DNA of 64,000 nucleotides from Phenylobacterium sp. J426 (GCF_024699945.1 NZ_JAJOMY010000001.1:3603001-3667000); one strand, 5' to 3'. Numbered from the stretch's first letter, positions 35,653-44,821 are shown. Notes: generated by a model not told the origin, from the sequence alone. Numbers and translations are program-made.

Positions 35653-36318
35653 ATGGACGAGGTCGGGCGGCTCATCGCGCTGATGGCGATCGCGGGCGGC
35701 GCCTTCACGGTGCTGGGGGCGGCGTTCGTCTGGCATCTCGACGAGAGCCGGCGCATCCGGCGCAGCCTGAAGAAGATCCTGCGCGCCGAGCCGCACGCCC
35801 TGCTGATCGCGCCGGGCCGCGGGAAAGGCATCGGCTTCGACTTCGGCGCGAACAACGTGGCCGTCACCTGGGACACGGGCGCATGGTGCCTGGAGTACCG
35901 CGTCGAGGAGCTGATGGGCGCCGAGCTCATCGTCGACGGCAAGGTGGCCGCCCGCACCCATCGCGGCGAACAGCGCCGGGCGCTCGACCACTTCTCGGCG
36001 GCCGAGGATCAGGTGCGCCTTCGCTTCGTCTTCGACGACCCGGCCTATCCCGACTTCGTCCTCGAGCTGTGGACCCGGGCGGATCAAGCCCGGAAGAAGG
36101 CGGTCACCGCCGCCGAGGCCGTGCAGGAAGGCGCCCGCTGGATCGCACGGATGGAGTCCGTGCTGCGCCGACCGGCGCCGCGCCGAGGATCGACGCTCGT
36201 GGTCGAGCCCCCGAAGCCATCGCCCGCTCCGGCGACGCCTGCCGCACCAGCCTCGGCCATGCCGCTGCCGTTCGAAGATGCGGATGACGATGATGGCGAC
36301 ACCGAACATGCCGCATAA
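35653..36318 (+). CDS. Membrane-anchored hypothetical protein
   Basis: A 221-residue protein with one N-terminal membrane helix (LIALMAIAGGAFTVLGAAFV), a charged segment (ESRRIRRSLKKILRAE), a compact domain of about 110 residues (HALLIAPGRGKGIGFDFGAN, NVAVTWDTGAWCLEYRVEEL) and a Pro/Ala-rich acidic tail. No family recognised. The charged side after the helix suggests a cytosolic domain. Stands alone between xthA and the NnrU gene. Confidence 0.7.
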   Translation: MDEVGRLIALMAIAGGAFTVLGAAFVWHLDESRRIRRSLKKILRAEPHALLIAPGRGKGIGFDFGANNVAVTWDTGAWCLEYRVEELMGAELIVDGKVAARTHRGEQRRALDHFSAAEDQVRLRFVFDDPAYPDFVLELWTRADQARKKAVTAAEAVQEGARWIARMESVLRRPAPRRGSTLVVEPPKPSPAPATPAAPASAMPLPFEDADDDDGDTEHAA

Positions 36319-36370
36319 GTTGACAGCGTAAATTTAAAACTCCACCTTCGCGGCTGAACCGGGAGCTTCC

Positions 36371-37064
36371 ATGACGAACCTGATCGCCGCCGCCGCCGTC
36401 TTCGTCCTGATCCACCTCCTGATCTCGGGCACCCGGGTGCGCGATGCGCTGGTCCCTGAGGCTCGGCGCCGGGCCTTACATGGGGCTGTTTTCCCTGGCC
36501 TCCGCGGCCGTCCTCGTGTGGCTGGGCTTCGCGTTCGGAGACGCCCGGGTCTCGCCGGTCAACGAGGCGCTGTGGGGCGTCAGCGCGGCGACCCGGCACA
36601 TCCAGCTGTTGCTGCAGCTCGCAGCCGTGCTGTTCATCGTCATCGGCCTGACGACGCCCAACCCGACCAGCGTCCGGCAAGAGGGCGCGCTGGACCGGCC
36701 CGACGTGGTGCGGGGCATGCTGCGCGTGACGCGTCATCCCTTTCTGTGGGGCGTGGCGATCTGGGCGCTGGGCCACCTGCTGGTCAACGGAGATGCGGCG
36801 AGCCTGGTGCTGTTCGGCTCCATGCTGGCGCTGGCGCTGTTCGGCACGGCCAGCATCGACGCCAAGCGCAAGCGCGTGCTGGGCGCCAAGTGGGACGGGT
36901 TCGCGATGCAGACCTCGAACGTGCCGTTTCTGGCGATCGCCCAAGGCCGGCAGCGGCTGGCGCTCGGCGAGATCGGGTGGTGGCGGATCGTGGCGGGGGT
37001 GGCGGCCTGGGCGGCGCTGCTCTGGGGCCACCCCTACTTCACGGGCGTCGCCGCCCTGCCCTAG
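36371..37064 (+). CDS. NnrU family membrane protein (frameshift)
   Basis: The N-terminus (NLIAAAAVFVLIHLLISGTR, VRDALV) and the remainder (GPYMGLFSLASAAVLVWLGF, MLRVTRHPFLWGVAIWALGH) match NnrU proteins, multi-span membrane proteins linked in some bacteria with nitric oxide or nitrite reduction and related to isoprenylcysteine methyltransferase-like folds. The two parts are in different frames; the change is near 36448-36455 (GGTCCCTGAGG), where one surplus base restores the frame. Probably a sequence error. Function here unknown. Its end overlaps the convergent racemase gene by 4 bp. Confidence 0.8.
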
Positions 37065-37750
37065 CCCAGCGCGAAGTCCACGGCGGCTTCGCAGTGGACG
37101 AGCGTGGTGTCGACCGCGGGCACGTCCAGATCGTCCTGGCCGAGCAGCAGGCCTATCTCGGTGCAGCCGAAGATGACGCCGTCGGCGCCGGCGGCGCGGC
37201 CCTTGGCGACCATCGCCAGCGCCTCGGCCTTGGACGCGGGGTTCACGACGCCCTGGCATAGCTCGTCGTAGATGATGGCGTGCAGGCGGCCACGATCGGC
37301 CTCCTCCGGCGTCATCGGGTCGAGACCCGCGGCGACCAGCCGGTCCTTGTAGAAGGTCTGCTCCATGGTGAAGCGGGTCGCCAGCAGAAGCGGCCGCTTG
37401 ACGCCCTTCGCCTTCAGCGCCGCAGCGGTGGCGTCGCCGATGTGGAGGAAGGGCACGCCCACCGCGCCCGCGATCATCGGCGCGTTCAGGTGCATCGTGT
37501 TGGTGCAGAGCACGATGGCTTCGGCCCCCGCCTGCTCCAGCCGTCGCGCGCCGTCGGCCAGGAGGCGGCCGGTCTCGTCCCACTGGCCCTGCGCCTGCAA
37601 CGCGGCGATCGGCGCGAAGTCCACAGACCACAGCAAGAGCTCGGCCGAGTGCAGCCCGCCCAGCCGTTCCCGGACCAGGCGGTTCAGTTCGCGGTAGTAG
37701 ATCGCCGTGCTCTCGGCGCTCATCCCGCCGAGCAGACCGAGCGTCCTCAC
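37061..37750 (-). CDS. Aspartate/glutamate racemase family protein
   Basis: A 229-residue two-domain racemase: RTLGLLGGMSAESTAIYYRE at the N-terminus, EAIVLCTNTMHLNAPMIAGA (first catalytic Cys with the TN pair) and GVIFGCTEIGLLLGQDDLDV (second catalytic Cys with TE). Both cysteines are kept, so it should be active on an acidic amino acid or a similar substrate. The start is a GTG at 37750, 2 bp after the ilvD-type stop, so the two are co-transcribed. Confidence 0.88.
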   Translation of the reverse strand: MRTLGLLGGMSAESTAIYYRELNRLVRERLGGLHSAELLLWSVDFAPIAALQAQGQWDETGRLLADGARRLEQAGAEAIVLCTNTMHLNAPMIAGAVGVPFLHIGDATAAALKAKGVKRPLLLATRFTMEQTFYKDRLVAAGLDPMTPEEADRGRLHAIIYDELCQGVVNPASKAEALAMVAKGRAAGADGVIFGCTEIGLLLGQDDLDVPAVDTTLVHCEAAVDFALG

Positions 37751-37752
37751 GG

Positions 37753-39492
37753 TCAGATGTCCGCGTAGACGTGCGTCTCGGCGGCCGCGCCAGGATGGGT
37801 CACGGCGCCCAGGTGAGCCGGGCCGACGCTCTGGGCGAACTTCCAGACGGCGCCGCTCTGGTAGTTGGTCCGGCGGGGCTCCTCCTGGGCCAGCAGGTGG
37901 GCGCGGTGCTCGAGCTCGATCGGATCGACCTCCAGGTCGATCGTGCCCGCGTCGGCGTCGATCGAGATGATGTCGCCGTCCTTCACCAGCGCGATCGGGC
38001 CGCCCACGGCGGCTTCCGGGCCGACGTGGCCGATGCACAGGCCGCGCGTTGCGCCCGAGAACCGGCCATCGGTGATCAGGGCGATGTTCTCCACCCCCTG
38101 CCCGTAAAGCGCCGCCGTCGTCGACAGCATCTCGCGCATGCCGGGGCCGCCCTTCGGGCCCTCGTAGCGGATGACCAGCACGTCGCCTTCCTTGTAGTCC
38201 CGAGCCGTGACGGCGGCGAAGCAGGCCTCCTCGCCGCCGAACACGCGCGCGGGACCGCGGTGCTTCGTGTGCTTCAGGCCGGCGACCTTGGTGATGCAGC
38301 CGTCCGGGGCCAGCGACCCCCAGAGGCCCACGACGCCGCCGGTGGGCGACAACGGATTGGAGACCGGGCGGATCACCTCCTGGTCGTCGCGCCACTGAAC
38401 GGAGGCGACGTTCTCCGCCAGGGTCTTGCCGGTCACGGTCATGACGTCGCCGTGCAGATAGCCGCCCTCCAGCAGCGTCTTCAGCAACATCGGCGTGCCG
38501 CCCGCCTCGCCCATGTCCTTGGCCACGAACCGTCCGCCGGGCTTCAGGTCGGCGATGTAGGGCGTGCGCGCGCAGATCTCGGCGAAGTCGCGCAGGGTGA
38601 ACTCGATGCCGCACTCGTGCGCCATGGCCGGCAGGTGGAGGCCGCCGTTGGTGGAGCCGCCGCTGGCGGCGATGACCACCGCGGCGTTCTCGAAGGCCTT
38701 GCGCGTGCAGATGTCGCGCGGGCGGATGTTCTGCTCGATCAGCCGGACCACCGCCTCGCCCGAGGCGCGGGCGTACTGGTCGCGGTCGAGGTAGGCCGCC
38801 GGCAGGGCCGACGACAGCGGCAGGGCGAGGCCGATGGCCTCGGAGACCATGGCCATGGTGTTGGCGGTGAACTGGCCGCCGCAGGCGCCGTCGCCGGGAC
38901 AGGCGTGCTGCTCGACCTGGCAGAGGCGCTCTTCGGTGATCTGACCGGCCGAGAACTGACCCACGGCTTCGAACACGTCCTGGACGGTCAGGTCCTTGCC
39001 GTCGAGGCGGCCGGGCAGGATCGAGCCGCCGTAGAGGAAGACGGACGGCACGTTCAGGCGCAGCATGGCCATCATCATGCCGGGCAGGCTCTTGTCGCAG
39101 CCGGCGACGCCGACCAGCGCGTCATAGCTGTGGCCGCGCATGGTGAGCTCGACCGAGTCGGCGATCACCTCGCGGCTGGCGAGCGAGGCGCGCATGCCTT
39201 CGTGGCCCATGGCGATGCCGTCGGTGACGGTGATGGTGCAGAACTCGCGCGGCGTCGCGCCGGCGGCCTTCACGCCCTCGGCGGCGGCGTTCGCCTGGCG
39301 CATCAGGGCGGTGTTGCAGGGGGCGGCCTCGTTCCAGCACGAGGCGACGCCCACGAGCGGCTGGGCGATCTCGCGCGTGCCGAGACCCATCGCGTAATAG
39401 TACGAGCGGTGCGGCGCCCGCGCGGGCCCCTCGGTCACATGGCGGCTGGGGAGATTGGACTTGTCCCAGGATCCGTCCGGCTTGCGATGCAT
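37753..39492 (-). CDS. IlvD/Edd-family dehydratase
   Basis: A 579-residue [Fe-S] dehydratase. Cluster cysteines are seen in GVASCWNEAAPCNTALMRQA, GVAGCDKSLPGMMMAMLRLN and PGDGACGGQFTANTMAMVSE; PKGGPGMREMLSTTAALYGQ and ITDGRFSGATRGLCIGHVGP are the C-terminal signatures. It fits dihydroxy-acid dehydratase (branched-chain amino acid synthesis), but IlvD-like sugar-acid dehydratases have the same motifs and the neighbour is a racemase, so both remain open. IlvD itself is most likely by length and sequence. Confidence 0.85.
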   Translation of the reverse strand: MHRKPDGSWDKSNLPSRHVTEGPARAPHRSYYYAMGLGTREIAQPLVGVASCWNEAAPCNTALMRQANAAAEGVKAAGATPREFCTITVTDGIAMGHEGMRASLASREVIADSVELTMRGHSYDALVGVAGCDKSLPGMMMAMLRLNVPSVFLYGGSILPGRLDGKDLTVQDVFEAVGQFSAGQITEERLCQVEQHACPGDGACGGQFTANTMAMVSEAIGLALPLSSALPAAYLDRDQYARASGEAVVRLIEQNIRPRDICTRKAFENAAVVIAASGGSTNGGLHLPAMAHECGIEFTLRDFAEICARTPYIADLKPGGRFVAKDMGEAGGTPMLLKTLLEGGYLHGDVMTVTGKTLAENVASVQWRDDQEVIRPVSNPLSPTGGVVGLWGSLAPDGCITKVAGLKHTKHRGPARVFGGEEACFAAVTARDYKEGDVLVIRYEGPKGGPGMREMLSTTAALYGQGVENIALITDGRFSGATRGLCIGHVGPEAAVGGPIALVKDGDIISIDADAGTIDLEVDPIELEHRAHLLAQEEPRRTNYQSGAVWKFAQSVGPAHLGAVTHPGAAAETHVYADI

Positions 39493-39565
39493 TCGTTGCG
39501 CCTCCGACTTGGCGGGGCCGTCTTAGAGGCGCCATCCGCGGCGGGAAAGAGGCCGCTTTGGAAAT

Positions 39566-39955
39566 TCATGCCCCGCCGAGCGTCAGCGCCGCGATCCGCC
39601 GCAGGCGTTGATCCCAGGCGGTCTGCATCTCGCCGGTCCAGTCGTCGGCGAGGATCTCGCGGCAGGTCTCCATGACGATCGGGAAGAAGCTCTGGAAGGC
39701 GACCGGGTCGACCCCGAACCCATCGTGGTTCAGCCGCTCGGCCCGGATGAAGTTCTCGGCGTAGGCCCCGTCGAGATCGAGCAGGCACTGGAAGGCGACG
39801 GCCAGCATCTCGCCGCGGATGCTGCCCGACGCATCCCGCCAGAACAGGGGCTCCATGTCCGGGAAGGCCGCGAACAGCCGTGCGTAGATGCGAGACCCCG
39901 GATCGCCGACCTTCTCGGCGACCGCCTCGAGCGACTGGGCGACGAGATCGGACAA
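39566..39955 (-). CDS. Globin-like haem protein
   Basis: A 129-residue globin. IYARLFAAFPDMEPLFWRD carries the CD-corner Phe, and ERLNHDGFGVDPVAFQSFF has the proximal His (NHDGFGV) in the usual H-x-x-x-G-V setting. The C-terminal helix is EMQTAWDQRLRRIAALTLG. No reductase domain is attached, so it is a single-domain globin, possibly for NO or peroxide handling. The likely start is a TTG at 39955, 9 bp after the glutathione peroxidase stop; no ATG is available in frame nearby. Confidence 0.7.
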   Translation of the reverse strand: MSDLVAQSLEAVAEKVGDPGSRIYARLFAAFPDMEPLFWRDASGSIRGEMLAVAFQCLLDLDGAYAENFIRAERLNHDGFGVDPVAFQSFFPIVMETCREILADDWTGEMQTAWDQRLRRIAALTLGGA

Positions 39956-39963
39956 GCGGCGGC

Positions 39964-40440
39964 TCAGAGCGCCTTCTCGATGGCGTCGGTGATCTCGGAG
40001 TCGAGCGGGTCGGTGCGCGGGCCGAACGCCCGGATCGCCGATCCGTCCTTGCCCACGAGGATCTTGTGGAAGTTCCACACCGGCACGGCGGGCTCCCCAA
40101 GCTCGGCTTCGGCCCAGCGGTAGAACGGGTGAGCGCCCTCGCCCTTCACCTCGACCTTGGCGGTGAGCGGGAAGTCGACGCCGAAGCGCGTCTCGCAGAA
40201 ATCCTTGATCTCCGCCTCGGTCCCCGGCTCCTGGCCGGCGAACTGGTTGCAGGGCACGCCCAGCACCACAAGCCCCTTGTCCTTGTAGGCGGAATAGAGC
40301 TGTTCCAAGCCGTCGTACTGGGGGGTGAGCCCGCACTGGGAGGCGGTGTTCACCACCAGGACCACCTTGTCCCTGAAGCCCACGAGCGGCAGCGGCTCGC
40401 CGCCGATGGTGCTGAAGGAATAGTCGTGCGCGCTGGACAT
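39964..40440 (-). CDS. Glutathione peroxidase
   Basis: A 158-residue thioredoxin-fold peroxidase of the GPx family. VVLVVNTASQCGLTPQYDGL has the peroxidatic Cys (in place of selenocysteine); GVPCNQFAGQEPGTEAEIKD gives the resolving Cys and the catalytic Gln; VPVWNFHKILVGKDGSAIRA has the Trp-Asn of the catalytic tetrad. Cytosolic. It precedes the globin gene and follows the Gfo/Idh oxidoreductase by 42 bp; all are leftward and likely an oxidative-stress group. Confidence 0.93.
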   Translation of the reverse strand: MSSAHDYSFSTIGGEPLPLVGFRDKVVLVVNTASQCGLTPQYDGLEQLYSAYKDKGLVVLGVPCNQFAGQEPGTEAEIKDFCETRFGVDFPLTAKVEVKGEGAHPFYRWAEAELGEPAVPVWNFHKILVGKDGSAIRAFGPRTDPLDSEITDAIEKAL

Positions 40441-40482
40441 GGCGGCCTCCTCCGGAAGGGCGAGGCCTCGAAGCTAGCGCCG

Positions 40483-41407
40483 TTACGCCGCGTCTTCCAA
40501 CGCCTGTTCCACCGCGATGGCGAGATCGAGCGCGCGGATGGCCTCGTCGGCGGTGACCACCGGCCGAGGGGCCTCCCCCGCGGACCGCCTGCAGGAAGGC
40601 CTCCACGCTGGCGCCGAGCGGGTCGGCGGCGGCCGGGGTGTCGGCGAAGTCCGGGTTCAGGGCAAAGGGCGTGGTGTTGCGGAAGGTCCGGGCCATGAAG
40701 TCGATCTCGACCTCGCCGGAAGGATAGACCACCCGCATCGTCCGCCTGCGGCCCTCAGCCATGCGGGAGACGTCGAACAGCGCGGTGAAGCCCGAGTCGA
40801 AGCTGATCTCGGCGCGGGCCTGGTCCCACACCCCGCTGGCGCCGAGCCGCCCCTCGCCTTCCGCCGTGACGGGCTCGGCCGTGGTGATCGCCAGCGCCAG
40901 GTCGAGGTCATGGACCATGAGGTCCAGCACCGCAGAGACGTCCCGGCTGCGCTCCGACGGCGGACCGTGACGCAGCGCCTCCAGGAGCACCGGCTGTTCG
41001 GGAACATCCAGCAGGCCCATGGCGCGGAAGACGACGCGCTCCTGGTGTCCGCAGGCCACGACGAGGCCGGCCTTCGCCGCAGCGGCGCGCACCTTCTCGG
41101 CATCGGCCACGGAGATGGCGATCGGCTTTTCGACATACACCGGCTTGCCGGCCGCCAGCGCCGCCAGCGCCTGTCCCGCGTGATGGGTGGCTGGCGAAGC
41201 GATGGTCACCACGTCGACGGCGTCCAGGAAGGCGTCCAGCTCATGGAAGGCCCGCCCGCCCAAGGGGACCGCGATCCCGGCCGCGCGCTCCGGGTGCGGA
41301 TCCAGAACAGCGGACAGCGTCACGCCGGGCAGGCGCGCGTACTGGCGGGCGTGGTAGCCGCCGAACACGCCGGCGCCGATCACGCCGCCTCTCAGTGACT
41401 CGGTCAT
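40483..41407 (-). CDS. Gfo/Idh/MocA family oxidoreductase (frameshift)
   Basis: NAD(P)-dependent sugar or inositol dehydrogenase family. GGVIGAGVFGGYHARQYARL is the nucleotide-binding start, AALAAGKPVYVEKPIAISVA the EKP motif, and LDLMVHDLDLALAITTAEPV holds the catalytic His-Asp region. About 307 residues after repair. The frame breaks in the C5 run 40575-40579; removing one base gives VRGEAPRPVVTADEAIRALD and an end at QALEDAA. Substrate unknown. Divergent from the MDR oxidoreductase. Confidence 0.87.
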
Positions 41408-41476
41408 GGAGCTCCCTTCGCTGGGCGCGGCGGGCCTAGCATGGTCCGGGCGCTCGACGCCACCCGGCCGGCCAGC

Positions 41477-41491
41477 TAAACAAGCGTTTGA
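41477..41491. promoter_or_regulatory. AAAC-N4-GTTT palindrome before MDR oxidoreductase
   Basis: TAAAC-AAGC-GTTTGA resembles the TetR/PsrA-like pattern seen as TCAAACACTTGTTTGA at 1245-1260. It is 23 bp upstream of the MDR oxidoreductase ATG, a normal operator position. The regulator is not in the window. Inference only. Confidence 0.4.
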
Positions 41492-41513
41492 ACCAGAACT
41501 GGAGGAACGATCC

Positions 41514-42515
41514 ATGACCGCCGCCCGCGAGATCCGCCTGAAGAGCCGCCCGAAGGGCATGCCGGTCGCCGACAACTTCGAGCTGGTCAGCGTCGACCTG
41601 CCGGCGCCGGGCCCGGGCCAGGCGCAGGTGCGGAACCTCTGGATGACGGTCGATCCCTACATGCGCGGCCGCATGAACGACGTGAAGAGCTATGTCCCGC
41701 CGTTCGCGCTTGGCGAGGCGCTGCAGGGCGGCGCTGTCGGCGAGGTGATCGCCTCCAACGACCCGAGCCTCAAGGAAGGCGACCTGGTTCAGTCGATGTT
41801 CGGCTGGCGCGAAGCCTTCAACGCGCCGGCCGGCGCGCTGCAGAAGCTGGATCCGCAAGGCCTGCCGATCCAGGCGTTCCTAGGCGTCGCCGGCATGCCG
41901 GGTCTGACCGCATATGCGGGCCTCTTGCGCGTGGCCTCGCTGAAGGACGGCGACGTGGTGTTCGTCTCAGGCGCGGCCGGAGCCGTCGGCTCGCTGGTCT
42001 GCCAGATCGCCAAGGCCCGCGGGAACACCGTCATCGGATCGGCCGGCGGGCCCGAAAAGGTCGCGTTCCTGAAGTCGATCGGGGTGGATCACGCCATCGA
42101 CTACAAGGCCGAGCCGGACCTGACGGCGGCCCTCGCCCGGGTCGCGCCGGGCGGCATCGACGTCTATTTCGACAACGTCGGCGGCGACCACCTGGAGGCG
42201 GCCCTGAACGCGGCGCGGCCGTTCGCCCGCTTCGCCGAGTGCGGCATGATCTCGATGTACAACGCCAAGGAGCTGCCGCCCGGCCCCTCGAACCTGGCGC
42301 TGATCGTCGGCAAGCAGATCCGCATCCAGGGCTTCATCGTCTCCACCCACGCCGACATGCAGGCCGACTTCCAGCGCGACCTCGCCGAATGGGTGAAGGC
42401 GGGCAAGGTGACGTGGAAGGAGACGGTGTTCGAGGGCATCGAACGCGCTCCCGACGCCTTCCTCGGCCTGTTCACCGGCGAGAACCTCGGGAAGATGCTT
42501 GTGAAGCTCGCATAG
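41514..42515 (+). CDS. NADP-dependent oxidoreductase, MDR family (CurA/leukotriene B4 dehydrogenase-like)
   Basis: A 333-residue zinc-free medium-chain reductase. NLWMTVDPYMRGRMNDVKSY is the signature of the prostaglandin reductase/CurA group, GVAGMPGLTAYAGLLRVASL and VFVSGAAGAVGSLVCQIAKA form the NADP site, and GIDVYFDNVGGDHLEAALNA follows. Members reduce alpha,beta-unsaturated carbonyls. A GGAGGAAC ribosome-binding site precedes the ATG, and a TetR-like palindrome lies 23 bp upstream. Confidence 0.9.
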   Translation: MTAAREIRLKSRPKGMPVADNFELVSVDLPAPGPGQAQVRNLWMTVDPYMRGRMNDVKSYVPPFALGEALQGGAVGEVIASNDPSLKEGDLVQSMFGWREAFNAPAGALQKLDPQGLPIQAFLGVAGMPGLTAYAGLLRVASLKDGDVVFVSGAAGAVGSLVCQIAKARGNTVIGSAGGPEKVAFLKSIGVDHAIDYKAEPDLTAALARVAPGGIDVYFDNVGGDHLEAALNAARPFARFAECGMISMYNAKELPPGPSNLALIVGKQIRIQGFIVSTHADMQADFQRDLAEWVKAGKVTWKETVFEGIERAPDAFLGLFTGENLGKMLVKLA

Positions 42516-42566
42516 CCCTGCCGGACGGCGTAGAACGGCGGCTCCAGCCTATCCTCGGAGTTCGCC

Positions 42567-43469
42567 GTGCCGCGCCTGTTCAGCGCCTATGTCATCGTCG
42601 ATTGGAGTGCGGCGGCGAAGCCGACCACCGGCGCGGATTCCATCTGGATCGGCGTGCTCAAGCGCGACGTCCGGTTCCGGCTGGCGTTCGAGAGCTACAA
42701 CCCGGCGACGCGCGCCGAAGCCGAGACGCGGCTGACGGCGATCCTCGACGACCTGCGGAAACGGGGCGAACGCGCCCTGCTGGGCTTCGACTTCCCGCTG
42801 GGCTTCCCGCGGGGCTTCGCCTCGGCGCTGAGCCTGCCGGGCGAAGAGCCCTGGCGGGCGACGTGGGATCAGCTGAACAAGATGGTCAAGGACAAGGCCG
42901 ACAACACCAACAACCGGTTCGGGGTCGGCTCCGAGATCAACCGCCGGATCACCGGCGGCCCCTTCCCGTTCTGGGGCTGCCCGCCGAAGGACGCGCTCAC
43001 GACGCTCCAGCCCAAGCGGACGCGGGCGCATGGGCCGGACGACCTGCCCGAGTTCCGGCACGCCGATCTGGCGGCCAAGGGCGCGGCCTCGATCTGGAAG
43101 CTCTACTACAACGGCTCGGTGGGCGGTCAGGCGATCCTGGGGATCCCCTTCGTGCGGCGGCTGAAGCTGGCCCGCGGCGAAGGCTTCAAGGCCTGGCCTT
43201 TCGAGACCGGCTTCAAGCCGCTGACTGAGGCCGAACTGGACGGCGTCGAGGTCGTGGCGGCCGAAGTCTATCCGTCCCTGCTGAAGGTGCAGCCGGCGGC
43301 CGGCGAGGTGAAGGACCTGGCGCAGGTCCGCGCGACGGCCGAGCATTTCGCGAGGCTCGACGAGCAGAACAAGCTGGGCGGCCTTTTCGGCCCGCCGAAG
43401 GACACGGCGGCTGACGTCGTGCTCGACGCCGAGCGCGAGGAAGGCTGGATCCTGGGCGCCGGAGCCTAG
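42567..43469 (+). CDS. Hypothetical protein, possible RNase H-like fold
   Basis: A 300-residue soluble protein starting at GTG. The N-terminal AYVIVDWSAAAKPTTGADSI followed by WIGVLKRD, and the later RALLGFDFPLGFPRGFA, look like the first and third strands of an RNase H-like/DUF429-type fold with conserved Asp residues. Some databases carry relatives under misleading cobalamin names. I see no second domain and do not assign a function. It lies 51 bp after the MDR gene on the same strand, so could be co-transcribed, and its end overlaps the convergent MATE gene by 4 bp. Confidence 0.65.
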   Translation: MPRLFSAYVIVDWSAAAKPTTGADSIWIGVLKRDVRFRLAFESYNPATRAEAETRLTAILDDLRKRGERALLGFDFPLGFPRGFASALSLPGEEPWRATWDQLNKMVKDKADNTNNRFGVGSEINRRITGGPFPFWGCPPKDALTTLQPKRTRAHGPDDLPEFRHADLAAKGAASIWKLYYNGSVGGQAILGIPFVRRLKLARGEGFKAWPFETGFKPLTEAELDGVEVVAAEVYPSLLKVQPAAGEVKDLAQVRATAEHFARLDEQNKLGGLFGPPKDTAADVVLDAEREEGWILGAGA

Positions 43470-44821
43470 AGGCCCCTCCGGCTCAGCATCCAGAAGCGGC
43501 CGAGCAGCAGGGCGCCGGAGACAAAGCTCGCCACCACGACGGCCCAGACGATGCCGTCGATGCCCATCTTCAGCGGGATGGCCAGCCACCAGGCCAGCGG
43601 CATCATGATCAGGATATAGCTGGCGAGGTGGGTGTAGGTCGGCAGCCAGACGTCGCCGCGGGCCCTGAGCGCCTGGGCGGCGACCACCTGCAGGGCGTCG
43701 GGGAAGAAGAACAGGCACGACAGCACGAGCGCCGGCGCGGCCATGGCGATCGTGGCTGCGTCCTTGGTGTAGCCGTGGCTGATCAGGTCGGCGGTCGGCC
43801 AGACGATCAGCGAGACCATGACGCCGAAGACGGCGGTGACGGCGAACGACACCAACCCTGCCCGCGTCACCCCGGCGGGATCGCGAGCGCCGTAGGCCTT
43901 GCCCACGAGCACCGCGGCGCCGGTGGCGAGGCCCAGCGGCACCATGAAGACGATGGCCGCGACGTTCAGCACGATGGCCCAGGCGGCGACCGCCAGGCCG
44001 CCGATCCAGCCGGCGATGACGTTCATGCTGGCGAAGGCCGAGACCTCGAGGAAGTTGGACGCCCCGGCGCCATAGCCGATGCGGCGCTGCTCGGCTTCCG
44101 CCGCGCGGTCGCGCTCGGGCTTGTCGAAGACGCCCAGCGCCCGCGCCTCCGGGAGCGTGGCGATGAAGGCCAGCATGGCCAGCGCCAGGAAGGTCCGCGC
44201 GCCGAACGTGCCCCAGGCGGCGCCCACCGCGCCCATCGCGGGCAGACCGAACGTGCCCGGCACGAACAGCAGCACGAGGCCGAGGTTGACCACGTTGGCG
44301 GCCCACATGGCGACGGCGGCGGGCCCCGGCCGCTGCAGGCCTTCCAGCCAGAAGCTGGCGGCGACGCTGATGGCGTAGGGCGTCAGCGACAGCGTGAAGA
44401 CCAGCAGGGCCCGCGTGGCGCCGTCGGCGAGGTCCTTCTCGAGCCCGATGACATGCAGGAAGGACGGCCCGACGGCCGCCAGGAAGAGGGTCGAGGCGAC
44501 GCCCAGCCAGGCGCTGTAGACAAGGCCGCGCCGCAGCACCGCGCCGGTCCGCTCGCGCCGCCCTTCGCCGATGGCGCGGGCGGTCATCACCTGGATGCCG
44601 ATAAGCAGGCCGACGAGCGCCGTCAGGATGACGCTGGTCGGGGCCCACCCCAGGGCGTGGTAGCCGAGCTCGGTCGCCGAGAACCGGCCGACGACGACGG
44701 CGTCGGTGAGGCCCATCGTCATGATGCCCAGGCGCGCCAGCACCACCGGTCCCGACAGCTTCAGGAGCTGCGAGAGATCGGCGCGGACGAGCGAAGGGTT
44801 CTGGGCCGCGACGCGGTCCAT
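43466..44821 (-). CDS. MATE-family multidrug efflux protein
   Basis: A 451-residue, twelve-helix sodium- or proton-coupled exporter. The two homologous halves are visible: LKLSGPVVLARLGIMTMGLT with VVGRFSATELGYHALGWAPT in half one, and GASNFLEVSAFASMNVIAGW with VPLGLATGAAVLVGKAYGAR in half two, which is the repeated MATE signature region. Inner membrane; substrates unknown (NorM-like drugs or dyes). A single gene whose start lies 122 bp from the catalase end. Confidence 0.92.
   Translation of the reverse strand: MDRVAAQNPSLVRADLSQLLKLSGPVVLARLGIMTMGLTDAVVVGRFSATELGYHALGWAPTSVILTALVGLLIGIQVMTARAIGEGRRERTGAVLRRGLVYSAWLGVASTLFLAAVGPSFLHVIGLEKDLADGATRALLVFTLSLTPYAISVAASFWLEGLQRPGPAAVAMWAANVVNLGLVLLFVPGTFGLPAMGAVGAAWGTFGARTFLALAMLAFIATLPEARALGVFDKPERDRAAEAEQRRIGYGAGASNFLEVSAFASMNVIAGWIGGLAVAAWAIVLNVAAIVFMVPLGLATGAAVLVGKAYGARDPAGVTRAGLVSFAVTAVFGVMVSLIVWPTADLISHGYTKDAATIAMAAPALVLSCLFFFPDALQVVAAQALRARGDVWLPTYTHLASYILIMMPLAWWLAIPLKMGIDGIVWAVVVASFVSGALLLGRFWMLSRRGL

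Noticed and set aside
36371..37064. NnrU gene as evidence of denitrification
   Set aside because: No nitrite or nitric oxide reductase or NnrS gene lies nearby; NnrU-family proteins occur widely without denitrification.
39566..41575. A 669-codon minus-strand frame that looks like an oxidoreductase-globin fusion
   Set aside because: It joins the frameshifted Gfo/Idh gene, an out-of-frame reading of the glutathione peroxidase gene, and the true globin. The middle is nonsense, so it is not a fusion protein.
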